Assembly: GCF_000590885.1 (NCBI RefSeq)
Contig: NZ_JFHN01000069.1
Location: forward strand, 1-64,000
DNA: 64,000 nt
Reading direction: 5' to 3'
Source: Erwinia mallotivora
GTDB lineage: Bacteria; Pseudomonadota; Gammaproteobacteria; Enterobacterales; Enterobacteriaceae
In this document: in pieces, positions 51,512-59,447 of the stretch
Layout: each line of letters begins with the position of its first letter
How positions within the stretch are numbered: position 1 is the first letter of the stretch
Notes under the pieces: model-generated
What the model was told of the DNA's origin: nothing
Seen by the model: only the letters and a program-made list of their open reading frames with translations
Database searches by the model: none
Program-made: the position numbers and the translations under genes

Positions 51512-51850
51512 TCAGTTTTTCTTAACGAACTCAGATTTCAGCTTCATCGGACCAAAGCCGTCAATTTTGCAGTCAATGTTGTGATCGCCTTCAACCAGCC
51601 GAATACCTTTAACTCTGGTACCGATTTTTAACGGTGTGGAGCTGCCTTTGACCTTCAGATCTTTAATCACGGTCACGTTGTCTCCGTCGGCTAACAGATT
51701 GCCGTTGGCATCTTTTACAATTAACGCATCTTCTGTTGCTGCTTCTGCGCCATCAGTCCAGACATGCCCGCACTCAGGGCAATTTAAAAGCGTACCATCC
51801 TGCCAGGCATATTCAGACTGGCACCTGGGGCACGGGGGGAGCGTTTGCAT
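51512..51850 (-). CDS. yjdM: Zinc ribbon domain protein YjdM (PhnA family)
   Basis: 112 residues (E. coli YjdM 111). Two CxxC pairs at the N-terminus (CPRC, CPEC) make a zinc ribbon, and the C-terminal PhnA domain ([40 protein letters not shown]) is almost identical to E. coli. Despite its old name it is not a proven phosphonoacetate hydrolase. The ATG at 51850 is preferred to upstream starts that would add 52 residues and cross the divergent promoter. Confidence 0.95.
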   Translation of the reverse strand: MQTLPPCPRCQSEYAWQDGTLLNCPECGHVWTDGAEAATEDALIVKDANGNLLADGDNVTVIKDLKVKGSSTPLKIGTRVKGIRLVEGDHNIDCKIDGFGPMKLKSEFVKKN

Positions 51851-51983
51851 GATAAATCTCCGGTTTAATCCATAACGAAAAGGGGGGCATTCTAGCCTTT
51901 TGCCCGCTGGAAACCTACTGCTAACCTGGCCCTGAGGTAGCGTAACAATGAATTTTCGGTGAAACAATTGACAGCCAGTAACA

Positions 51984-52025
51984 TCGTTCATTATAAGGAA
52001 CGACATTGGTCCTTATAAAGAACGA
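51984..52025. promoter_or_regulatory. 42-bp interrupted palindrome upstream of the XRE-methyltransferase gene
   Basis: Two nested pairs of arms share one centre: TCGTTC (51984-51989) with GAACGA (52020-52025), and TTATAAGGA (51991-51999) with TCCTTATAA (52010-52018), around a 10-base spacer. It ends 26 bases before the GTG start. The most likely role is binding of the helix-turn-helix part of the encoded protein (autoregulation). Confidence 0.75.
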
Positions 52026-52051
52026 ATGAGTTAATTTCAGGAGCGGCTGTT

Positions 52052-54028
52052 GTGGAAGATTCGTTATTATTGTCCAGTGAGTTTCGTCAGTCAGTCTCAT
52101 TGAGCCTTGCGAGAGTGAGGAAATCGCGTGGGCTTTCACTGTCCGGGCTGGCTGAAACCAGTGGTATCGGTAAGGCGACACTTTCCGGCATTGAGGCCGG
52201 ACGCGGTAATCCAACGATTGAAACCGTCTGGCGACTGGCACATGCTCTTGGTGTGACGTTCGGTGAGCTGATTTCTCAGGAACAGGACCAGTCGGTTGAG
52301 TCCAGTTCGTCTGGCGTCAGCGTTCGCCTGATTAACAAACAGTCTTCTCCCTTTGTTATCGAAACCTACGTCATGGAAATGGCCCCGCATACCAAACGCC
52401 TTGCAGAAGCCCATATGCCCGGCGTTGAGGAGAATGTGGTGGTACTGAAAGGACGTGCGCTCACCGGGCCTCAGTCGGAACCGGTTTTCCTGAGCGCGGG
52501 TAAAAGTTGTAGTTTCGCCGGTGACACCCCCCATCTCTATCAAAGCCTTGATGAACAAACCTCCATGATGGTCAGTGTTATCTATCCTACGCTGGCTGAG
52601 GCTGCACCTGGAGAACATGACATTTATCGTGAATGGCCGGATACGGAAGATGACTGGTCCGGTTTACAGCAACAGTTTCGACGTCTGGCGCTGGAAAGCC
52701 GTCAGGGAATAAACGCTGTACGGCTTTGCTTTACTGACTGTGAGGATATCAGTCGCGCTGAAGAGCAGATCCGACAGCGATTATTGCCGGAATCACCGGG
52801 GATGCAGACCTTTTATGTCGAGGATCAGGGACCAAAATTAATTTGTCTCTCACGTGAGGGAAGTCATGCGCGGCTTGATGAGGGAATGCCAGAAAACCCG
52901 TTATTGCAGCAGGCGGTGGCACTGTGCAACCTCGCTATTTCACCCTGGGTCGGACTGGATGCTGCGACTTACGACAGACTGCAAAGCCTGGCGCGTTCAG
53001 ACACCATCTGCCTGTCCAGCCTCGCCGCCGACGTGCTGACCCGTAATGGTCACCCCTGTGTGCCGTTGCGTGCTGCGCCCTGTTATGAGGTGACACCTAC
53101 GGCCAGACGAGACAATGACACCGTGCTGTTTGAAGACCGGATTGATGTCGATGGCTATGCGGTGTGGGAACTGGTACATCCTGCCTATGCCAAACAGTCC
53201 GTAGCGATTGCGCAGCAGTTGGTCGGTTATCAATTTTCTGGCGCGGCGCGGGTCATTGATATTGGTACTGGTCCGGGATTGCCGTTGAAGATGCTGCTGG
53301 AGTTGTTGCCAGAACTTCAGGTTACTACGGTGGACCCGAGTGAAACGGCGTTTAATCATTTACAAAAGCTGTTCAGAGACTCTCCCAATGTGCATCCCTG
53401 TAAAGGCAGTATCACCGATCTTCCGCCGCCAGACAGGCCATTCGATGTGGCTATTTCAGTTGGCGCATCACATCACCTGGATACGCTGGCCTTTCTTGGT
53501 GCGACCAGACGACAGCTGGCGCAGGGCGGCATCTTTGTTGTCTCGGACGAAATGATTAGCCCTTTTTCCGGCATCAGGCAGCGAAAAATTAATCTGATGC
53601 AGCATCATCTGCAATATATCGCCGATACGCTGGTGCCTGTTTCAGTGAGTGAGCTCTCTCTGGATGAGCGACGTCTGGTTCATATGTTGCGTAAGGACGT
53701 CCCCCAGGCCTTATTTGAAGCCCGTACCGGTGACGAAGGGCGGGCTGAATACCGCTGCCGTCGTCTTCTGGAAGCGCTGCACAGCCTGAATTTGCCGCCG
53801 CAGCCTGCTGATTCCCTACAGGTCTTTTATCGCTTTCATATTCTTGAGCTGGAAGCGCTGGTTGCCGGACTCGACTATGAAGTTGAACAAAAGACTTCAC
53901 CGGATTGCTTCTGCGACCTGGCGATGACTGCCGGGTTCAGCATTCAGCATCACCGTCGCCTTTATGCAACCTGCGGAAGAACAGACGGCGGTGCCGGAAC
54001 GCATCTGTTTGTTTTAAAAGCGCTGTGA
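52052..54028 (+). CDS. XRE regulator - cupin - SAM methyltransferase fusion protein
   Basis: 658 residues in one frame. Residues 12-70 are an XRE helix-turn-helix (RVRKSRGLSLSGLAETSGIG, KATLSGIEAGRGNPTIETVW). Residues about 85-185 are cupin-like (HMPGVEENVVVLKGRA, LSAGKSCSFAGDTPHLYQSL), the usual partner of such DNA-binding domains. Residues about 200-380 match nothing I recognise. From 395 on is a class I methyltransferase with motif I VIDIGTGPG (401-409), TTVDPSE and VAISVGASHHLD. GTG start with AGGAG upstream. azlC follows 5 bases later. I infer a regulator able to sense or modify an exported small molecule. Confidence 0.82.
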   Translation: MEDSLLLSSEFRQSVSLSLARVRKSRGLSLSGLAETSGIGKATLSGIEAGRGNPTIETVWRLAHALGVTFGELISQEQDQSVESSSSGVSVRLINKQSSPFVIETYVMEMAPHTKRLAEAHMPGVEENVVVLKGRALTGPQSEPVFLSAGKSCSFAGDTPHLYQSLDEQTSMMVSVIYPTLAEAAPGEHDIYREWPDTEDDWSGLQQQFRRLALESRQGINAVRLCFTDCEDISRAEEQIRQRLLPESPGMQTFYVEDQGPKLICLSREGSHARLDEGMPENPLLQQAVALCNLAISPWVGLDAATYDRLQSLARSDTICLSSLAADVLTRNGHPCVPLRAAPCYEVTPTARRDNDTVLFEDRIDVDGYAVWELVHPAYAKQSVAIAQQLVGYQFSGAARVIDIGTGPGLPLKMLLELLPELQVTTVDPSETAFNHLQKLFRDSPNVHPCKGSITDLPPPDRPFDVAISVGASHHLDTLAFLGATRRQLAQGGIFVVSDEMISPFSGIRQRKINLMQHHLQYIADTLVPVSVSELSLDERRLVHMLRKDVPQALFEARTGDEGRAEYRCRRLLEALHSLNLPPQPADSLQVFYRFHILELEALVAGLDYEVEQKTSPDCFCDLAMTAGFSIQHHRRLYATCGRTDGGAGTHLFVLKAL

Positions 54029-54033
54029 GCCGG

Positions 54034-54729
54034 ATGAAAAAAACGGCTAAACAGGCGCTGCTTGCCTCCTTACCGGTGGTTACCGGCTATCTGCCGATTG
54101 CTTTCGCCTTTGGCATGGCGGGAGTGGTTAACGGCGTACCTGGCACAATGGTGGTGGCGATGTCCGCTTTTATTTTTGCCGGGGGGAGCCAGTTTGTATT
54201 GCTGGCTGCCATGCAGGCCGGAACGGCATGGTATCTGGTGCTTGGATTGTGCGCGCTGATGGACGTTCGCCACCTGCTATACGGGGCGGTCATGGTGCGT
54301 CAACTGCCGGCAGGGTTGCGCAGGCAACTGCTGGCCGCCACCACGCTGACCGATGAAGTTTTTGCCACGGCGCTTGTCAGGATGCCGGACATCGTGATGG
54401 CTTCCCGCAGTCGTTGGCTGAGCTGGTTGGGAATATTCAGTTATTTATCATGGGTGCTTGGAACGGTATCAGGCGTGGTAGCCGGAACTCAGCTCAGCAA
54501 GGCTGTGCCATTGCTGGCAGAAGCCATGCCATTTGCTTTACCTGCACTGTTTGTGGTGCTGGTCCAGGAAAGTTTCAGTCCACGACATCGTATGCCGATT
54601 ATTGTCTCTGTGGTGGTGGCAGGCGTGCTGTATCTGCACGGATTAACGGCGCTGGCACTGATTGCTGGCGCGCTCTGTGGTTGTTGCGCGGTGTTTGTCA
54701 GAGGAAAGCTGAATGACTATGCACTTTGA
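54034..54729 (+). CDS. azlC: AzlC family branched-chain amino acid-type permease
   Basis: 231 residues with about six membrane segments and the AzlC signatures PIAFAFGMAG, FAGGSQFVLLAAM and DVRHLLYG. AzlC (YgaZ-like) is the large subunit of two-part exporters of branched-chain or related amino acids. The ATG at 54034 lies just after the stop of the fusion gene; the frame is open back to 53905 inside that gene. With azlD it forms a pair, coupled in one transcript with the upstream regulator-methyltransferase. Confidence 0.9.
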   Translation: MKKTAKQALLASLPVVTGYLPIAFAFGMAGVVNGVPGTMVVAMSAFIFAGGSQFVLLAAMQAGTAWYLVLGLCALMDVRHLLYGAVMVRQLPAGLRRQLLAATTLTDEVFATALVRMPDIVMASRSRWLSWLGIFSYLSWVLGTVSGVVAGTQLSKAVPLLAEAMPFALPALFVVLVQESFSPRHRMPIIVSVVVAGVLYLHGLTALALIAGALCGCCAVFVRGKLNDYAL

Positions 54730-55066
54730 TCAGGCGTGGGTGGCGATAATAGCAATGGGCATGGTGACCTGGTTGTTACGCTCGTTGCCTTTTATGCTCA
54801 ATAAACGGGTGCAGGCTGATAAAAAAGCGGATCAGAACTCGCCAGTTTTTTCCGCGCTGGGGCCGTCGCTGTTGGCCGCCATTATGATTGTTACTTTGAT
54901 CCCCGGCGTTCAGCAGGCCATGGCTTCTGGTTACGGCAGGGTAATGTGTTACGGAATGGGGATTGTAATAACACTGGCAGCACTGCGTTTTACCAGAAAT
55001 CCGGGTATTGCGGTGATTGCTGGAGTAGCGATGTATGGTGCAGGTCTGTGGTTCCTTACCATATAG
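54713..55066 (+). CDS. azlD: AzlD family exporter small subunit
   Basis: 117 residues with three or four membrane segments (VAIIAMGMVTWLLRSLPFML, LGPSLLAAIMIVTLIPG, MGIVITLAALRFT). AzlD (YgaH-like) is the obligate partner of AzlC. It overlaps azlC by 17 bases, a sign of coupled translation. Substrate unknown; family members export valine, leucine or their analogues. Confidence 0.88.
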   Translation: MTMHFDQAWVAIIAMGMVTWLLRSLPFMLNKRVQADKKADQNSPVFSALGPSLLAAIMIVTLIPGVQQAMASGYGRVMCYGMGIVITLAALRFTRNPGIAVIAGVAMYGAGLWFLTI

Positions 55067-55114
55067 CTGTGTTTGGTACAGTTTGCTGATTAACCTAAAT
55101 CTGAGGAGCATTAA

Positions 55115-55339
55115 ATGAGCCAAAGCCAACAGAGGTTTTCTGATGAAACTGGCGCAACTTGTTTCAGTGAGGCCAGCAATATGTTGTGTAAGGGAGATTA
55201 CAGCCGTATCCGACTTGACTGGGAGGTGACCACCGATGAGTTCTTTCATCTGGTGTGGGACTGTGGAAATGTTCAGACTAAGGTGATTCGGGAGCGGGAT
55301 CGTTTTTATGTCGTTGCGGGCCAGTGTGATGATGAATAA
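55115..55339 (+). CDS. Small acidic protein of unknown function
   Basis: 74 residues with three Cys (positions 16, 25, 50), a run of charged and aromatic residues (LDWEVTTDEFFHLVWDCGNV) and an acidic end. GAGGAG eight bases before the ATG makes translation likely. No signal peptide or membrane segment. It lies 48 bases after azlD in the same direction and could belong to that transcript. I do not recognise the family. Confidence 0.65.
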   Translation: MSQSQQRFSDETGATCFSEASNMLCKGDYSRIRLDWEVTTDEFFHLVWDCGNVQTKVIRERDRFYVVAGQCDDE

Positions 55340-55640
55340 AAGCCTGCGCTTACAATGGTGACAACGCGTTAAAACGCAGTGGCACTTTTTCCCCAGAATG
55401 AACTGAGTTTATCGGGCTGGTATGAAAACCGGACGGTCTTCCAACAGCCCGCCGAACACTCATCTGCATCTGTACGATGAAGCCTGCTTTACCACCGTAT
55501 TCATTCTTCATTTAACGAAAGTTTAGAGACATAGCGCCAGCAAGGCTGGGGCTCTCTCCGCGCGATCTATTCCTCTGTTACTGAACAGCTCCAAAAACCG
55601 CGCCATGTGCACAGGGAGTCTGGCAGATATGCGTAGAAAA
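55340..55640. other. Intergenic region without a supported gene
   Basis: About 300 bases between the small acidic protein and the Ner-like gene. A 53-codon frame exists on the minus strand (55350-55511) but lacks a clear ribosome-binding site and family. I see no RNA gene or terminator that I can defend. Confidence 0.5.
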
Positions 55641-55904
55641 TCAGGGGTATTCTTTCGTTTGCCGTACATTTTTCAACTTAATCTGGCTTCGTTTTATTGA
55701 ATAGCGCGAAGGCCAGATTTCCCTGGGGCTGATGCCCAGCGCCACAGCGATGATGACCTCTCCTTTGGGCCAGTGACGATAAAGCGCATTTGCCAGTGTG
55801 GATGAAGCAAGACCGGATTCGCGGGATAGTCGGGCTACGGAACTGCCCATCTTTTTTAGTGCTGCGGAAACTTCGGATGGATGCCAGTCATTCCATTCTG
55901 TCAC
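55641..55904 (-). CDS. Ner/Nlp-family DNA-binding protein
   Basis: 87 residues of the phage Mu Ner / E. coli SfsB (Nlp) type: WHPSEVSAALKKMGSSVARL, SRESGLASSTLANALYRHWP, KGEVIIAVALGISPREIWPS. The helix-turn-helix is complete. GTG start with AAGGAGAG five bases upstream. Such proteins are compact repressors in phages or activators of sugar genes. It is divergent from an XRE regulator gene with repeated sequences in the gap, a phage-switch-like layout, but no phage structural gene is nearby. Confidence 0.85.
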   Translation of the reverse strand: MTEWNDWHPSEVSAALKKMGSSVARLSRESGLASSTLANALYRHWPKGEVIIAVALGISPREIWPSRYSIKRSQIKLKNVRQTKEYP

Positions 55905-55947
55905 CGTAACTCTCCTTTAGTTAATCCTTTAACATGAAAAACTCAAA

Positions 55948-55999
55948 ATAGTACGTTTTGTTCTAATATTAAAGCTGCTCGATAGTCGATTTTGTTCTA
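55948..55999. promoter_or_regulatory. Two direct-repeat operators between Ner-like and XRE genes
   Basis: ATAGT-N4-TTTGTTCTA occurs at 55948-55965 and again at 55982-55999, 34 bases apart (about three helical turns). They lie in the 110-base divergent promoter region and are good candidates for binding by one of the two flanking regulators. Confidence 0.65.
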
Positions 56000-56014
56000 T
56001 TTGAGAGGTCTTAT

Positions 56015-56275
56015 ATGCCTTCATTTTTTACAAACGACTATCAGAAACTTATCGGCTATCTGGTTGATGCCCGAAAGAAACGTAACATCACCCAGACCCA
56101 GCTGGCAGACGCGATGCGGATCGAGCAAACGTTGGTATCAAGAATTGAACGTTGCGAAAGGCGACTTGATGCCGTGGAGTTTTATCATATTTGTAGTCTG
56201 TTGGGCGTCGCTCCCGATGATCTTTATCGTCATCTCGCGCCGAGATTTTCAGCTATTAAACCGATTAAGAAATAA
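56015..56275 (+). CDS. XRE-family transcriptional regulator
   Basis: 86 residues, mostly a lambda-repressor-like helix-turn-helix (LVDARKKRNITQTQLADAMR, IEQTLVSRIERCERRLDAVE, FYHICSLLGVAPDDLY). GAGAGG lies about seven bases before the ATG. Proteins of this size and type often act as autoregulators in small mobile or accessory loci. Divergent from the Ner-like gene. Confidence 0.83.
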   Translation: MPSFFTNDYQKLIGYLVDARKKRNITQTQLADAMRIEQTLVSRIERCERRLDAVEFYHICSLLGVAPDDLYRHLAPRFSAIKPIKK

Positions 56276-56691
56276 TCGAAGAGGCACCGCGTCCGGGCTG
56301 TTTTGCGCCACTGATTGTCGTAACTGGCACGAGTAAATGAGATTACACGCCCAATATGCTGCAAACAGGGTGGCATCAATAATCGTAACTTACGGGTTTA
56401 TTTTCTGATTCGGCAATAAATCCGTTTAGTGGACAGAGGCGTTAAACCTTCTTAGAAATCGAGAATACATCGTGGACAAGCACTTTTCTTTGAAAGCGGA
56501 AAACTATATTTATGTCGGCTGAATAGTGGTTTCAGAGAAAGGGATTTAATGACAGATGTCCTGCACAAAATCATCTGGTTCAGATCACTGGCACTATAAT
56601 CGTTTAATCTGGCTGACATAAGATCGGTAAGTGTGGGGACTCTGTTGCTGTGGCTGCATGGATTCAGCTATTTGTAGCGAGGAGAGAAGCT
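56276..56691. other. Intergenic region without a supported gene
   Basis: About 415 bases between the XRE regulator and the DUF943 gene, AT-rich, with no open frame above about 60 codons that looks real and no hairpin or repeat I would defend. Confidence 0.5.
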
Positions 56692-57153
56692 CTATTCACG
56701 ATTGACTTTTATTATCTTCCCATCGTCCTTCAACTTATAGCGCCCTTCATAAGTGATAAATATCTCTCTTTCATGGTTAAATCTTTTTATAGTAAATAGT
56801 GGTTTTTTATCAATGCAATTCATTTTTACTTGCATATCATCAAAACATAGCCTGTCATATTTATTTTCTTTATATCCATCGCCAAAGTCCCAAAAAGTAA
56901 CATTATAGCCACCATAGACAGCAGGTTTTGGAATATCATAGTGGCTTTTGAGCATGTCTTTATTTTTCAACCACCAGTTTATTTTACCTTTATCCGTCAT
57001 TGGGAATTTTTTTACTAAAATAGAGCTGTAATTACCATCTTCATGAACTGCAATAATTTCTCCCGAGCGGGAGGTCAACCAAAAATAACAACCCATTAGC
57101 GCAGCGGCAACCGAAAAAAGAATCAGTGTCGTTTTTTTTAGATTAGTTTTCAC
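56692..57153 (-). CDS. DUF943 family protein
   Basis: 153 residues: an N-terminal membrane segment (TLILFSVAAALMGCYFWL) followed by a soluble domain with the DUF943 pattern EIIAVHEDGNYSSILVKKFP, MTDKGKINWWLKNKDML, YDRLCFDDMQVKMNCIDKKP. Function unknown; the family is common in Erwinia, Pectobacterium and Yersinia relatives, often near DUF3289 genes as here. It overlaps the preceding DUF3289 frame by 11 bases. AT-rich relative to core genes. Confidence 0.85.
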   Translation of the reverse strand: MKTNLKKTTLILFSVAAALMGCYFWLTSRSGEIIAVHEDGNYSSILVKKFPMTDKGKINWWLKNKDMLKSHYDIPKPAVYGGYNVTFWDFGDGYKENKYDRLCFDDMQVKMNCIDKKPLFTIKRFNHEREIFITYEGRYKLKDDGKIIKVNRE

Positions 57154-57835
57154 TACGTCTCCCGGTGATTTCTATAGTGGCTTCCATATTAGTCATAAAT
57201 GGCTTAAATCCAAATTTATTGTATCGTTGAAGAACAAACCAGATACGAAAAAAAAGGAAATGGTTAAATTTAAAACTGGAGATATCCTCATTATCCAGAC
57301 CAAAGTGGTCCTGTACCTTGTAATGCACCATTGCCCGGAAGTGGTCACTATTGATGTGCAGTGACTTTATAGTGATATAAGTTGCCCAGGTATCATGAAC
57401 TGTAATACCCATGCCGTTATAATTATCCTGAAATCTGTCAAATTTGGGCAATTTTCCACCAGATATTGCTTTACGTAACTCGTCTTTTTTTTCTGCTGGA
57501 TAGCTATTTGTTTCCCAATTAATATAGTTTTCAAGTACCTCTTTTATTCGCATTAGTGTGCTGTTTTCAGTTTTGTCACTAACAATCTGCTCTTTCAATG
57601 CCCTGTCCAGCTCTATCCGCCGGAAAGGAGTACCATTGCCGTTTTGCATGTGAGTGATCATCTTTTCGATCAGATGGCGATATGGTCCGAATACTGAGAA
57701 CAGACGGGAGAGTTGGCGGAATTCATCAAACAGGATAGCAACACACTGCTGGCGGGTAATTTTAGTTCCCTCGCTGAGATAAGTATATGCACCTAAATAG
57801 GTGCGCCTAATACCGCTACACTTTTGCCTGCCCAT
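57143..57835 (-). pseudogene. 5'-truncated DUF3289 family gene
   Basis: The frame is open for 230 codons, but the family-like sequence starts only at about codon 20 (EGTKITRQQCVAILFDEFRQ) and continues HLIEKMITHMQNGNGTPF, GITVHDTWATYITIKSLHIN, KPFMTNMEATIEITG. Typical DUF3289 proteins have some 60-80 more residues before this point. The first 15-20 codons here come from the flank of the IS630 element, whose transposase frame ends inside this frame. I read it as a gene cut by the IS; whether a shortened protein is made is unknown. Function of the family is unknown. Confidence 0.75.
57789..57804. repeat. Palindrome at the left side of the IS630 element
   Basis: GCACCTA-AA-TAGGTGC, a 16-bp perfect palindrome, lies 12 bases from the transposase stop, close to where homology to the DUF3289 family begins. 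It may be part of the IS end or a protein-binding site. Confidence 0.5.
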
Positions 57836-58935
57836 GTTTCGCCCCGGGGAATGGACTGACGGTTTCCATAAAATGGCTAACCTTCCTCAGCAGTTGCCAC
57901 ATTGTCCGGCACCGATGATTCCGGGTTATTGTGTCGTGCAGTGCCTGCCATAGCCGTTCAACGTGGTTCACCCACGGCGAGTAAACAGGCTGATAAATGA
58001 CGCTGAACTTTGGGTTGGCTTTCAGCCAGCGCAGCGTTTCCCGGCTTTTATGGATGATGTAGTTATCCACGATTAGCGTGATGGTTTTGGCTCGCCGGTA
58101 TGTCGCTTTAAGATGCTTTAACAGACTGATAAATAAAGACGAACTTTTACTGCTACCGCCAACGTAGCTGACTTTTCCCGTGCTGCTGTGTAACGCCCCG
58201 GCCAGATAATATTTTTCATTCTGTCCCGGCGTTATGACTCGCTTTTGTTGGCCGCGAAGCTGCCAGTCTGCACCGATTTTGGGGTTGAGATGGATGTCCA
58301 CTTCATCCTCATAAAAGACGGGATGCTCTGTGCTACATTCCTTCAGTGCTTTATGGATTGCTGCCATCTTTTCGTCCTTATGCGGATCGCGGATACGCAA
58401 CGTGGGTGAGGCCCTGCGCCATACCACCCCGGCAGAGGGCAACCAGCGACGCACTGTTCCGGCATGTAACTGACATCCGGTTATCTCATTGATTTTTATT
58501 GCCAACAGCTCAGTGCTCCAGCGTGAACGTTGATAACCAAAATCGTCAGGAGAGTGTTTTATCAGCTCACGTAACAAGGTACAGATGTGCTCAAAAGGCC
58601 AATGTCGTGAGCGTCCTGCAGGTAAAGATTTCAGACCTTCAGCACCCGACAGTGTGAACCAGTGGATCCAGCGCCCGACGGAAGAACGAGCACAACAGAG
58701 TGTTCTGGCAACGTTGCTGACACTGTCACCCCGATGCAACATCAGCATAGCGGTAAGCCTGCGGGCATGATTTTTATCACGTGTTCGCTGAATCGCTTTT
58801 TGCATCAGGCGTCGTTCGCCACGGGGTATTGGTGCTATGATCGGCATCGCTCAGTCCGGTTGGTGATTTGTTTTGATTTGGCGATTGATCAGATCGCACA
58901 ATCCGGGCTGAGTTCCCTTAAAGTGATCTACTATT
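57790..58935 (-). mobile_element. IS630-family insertion sequence
   Basis: The element carries one full transposase gene. The ends are estimates: the left from the break in the DUF3289 gene, the right from the limit of similarity to the remnant at 18.9 kb plus a few bases. I could not identify a convincing pair of terminal inverted repeats or the TA duplication expected for this family, so the borders are uncertain by about 20 bases. Confidence 0.75.
57816..58847 (-). CDS. IS630-family transposase
   Basis: 343 residues. Helix-turn-helix region GDSVSNVARTLCCARSSVGR WI in the N-terminal third (given in two parts), then a DDE catalytic domain: first Asp in VFYEDEVDIHLNPK, second in TLIVDNYIIHKS, and Glu in SPWVNHVERLWQAL. 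No frameshift is present, so it could be active. It closely resembles IS630-like transposases common in Enterobacterales. It is transcribed in the same direction as the disrupted DUF3289 gene. Confidence 0.93.
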   Translation of the reverse strand: MPIIAPIPRGERRLMQKAIQRTRDKNHARRLTAMLMLHRGDSVSNVARTLCCARSSVGRWIHWFTLSGAEGLKSLPAGRSRHWPFEHICTLLRELIKHSPDDFGYQRSRWSTELLAIKINEITGCQLHAGTVRRWLPSAGVVWRRASPTLRIRDPHKDEKMAAIHKALKECSTEHPVFYEDEVDIHLNPKIGADWQLRGQQKRVITPGQNEKYYLAGALHSSTGKVSYVGGSSKSSSLFISLLKHLKATYRRAKTITLIVDNYIIHKSRETLRWLKANPKFSVIYQPVYSPWVNHVERLWQALHDTITRNHRCRTMWQLLRKVSHFMETVSPFPGAKHGQAKV

Positions 58936-58943
58936 CCGCGCAG

Positions 58944-59447
58944 CTATTTAGATTGCAACTTATTTAACGAGATAATATTAAGCGTTCCAGTGGTACTTAC
59001 CAGATTTGAGTTACTTTGATGTCTGAAATGAATTTTTGCATTGACTATTTTGCTTAGCAAAGCCTTTTCCTGCGAGGTTAAATTTTGCACCTTTTCTTTT
59101 ATTGTCGTTAAATAGTTTTTAGACACATTATCAAGATGTTGCAGTGAGTGTAGTGAGGGTTTTCGTGCTGATGAATGGGTCAGGGCAATGCCTGATTTTT
59201 TGAAATCAGAACCTTCAGAAAACATTTTGTGATAACTCTGAGCGGCTACTGTTTTCTTAAGAAACGCTTTTATTACATCTGCACTTCTGTTCTTTACATC
59301 ACGATTCCTGAGAGTTGTATCCGGAGAGTTTTGTACAGAAATGAAATTTTTGATGATGACGCCTGGTTCCCTTCCCGTTTCGTTATCTGGCGGAAGATAA
59401 GCCGGACTACTTTGCTGAGTGTTTACTAATGAATGGGTTAACTTCAT
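58944..59447 (-). CDS. Serine-rich protein of unknown function next to IS630
   Basis: 167 residues from the ATG at 59447 (MKLTHSLVNTQQSSPAYLPP), with AAGGAGAG seven bases upstream. No signal peptide or membrane segment. The first 50 residues are polar and rich in Ser, Thr, Asn and Pro, a composition seen in proteins secreted by type III systems; the rest is helical and basic. The stop lies about 10-20 bases from the IS630 edge, so the C-terminus may have been cut. AT-rich. No HrpL-type promoter box was found upstream, so an effector role is only a possibility. Confidence 0.55.
   Translation of the reverse strand: MKLTHSLVNTQQSSPAYLPPDNETGREPGVIIKNFISVQNSPDTTLRNRDVKNRSADVIKAFLKKTVAAQSYHKMFSEGSDFKKSGIALTHSSARKPSLHSLQHLDNVSKNYLTTIKEKVQNLTSQEKALLSKIVNAKIHFRHQSNSNLVSTTGTLNIISLNKLQSK

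Noticed and set aside
55350..55511. A 53-codon minus-strand frame reading KNEYGGKAGFIVQM
   Set aside because: It has a protein-like look but no ribosome-binding site and no family I can name, so I did not list it as a gene.
57790..58935. Terminal inverted repeats of the IS630 element
   Set aside because: Comparing both flanks by eye gave no convincing matching ends or TA duplication, so only approximate borders are given.
56692..59447. The DUF3289 gene and the 167-residue gene as two halves of one gene split by IS630
   Set aside because: The N-terminal region expected for DUF3289 proteins does not resemble the 167-residue protein.
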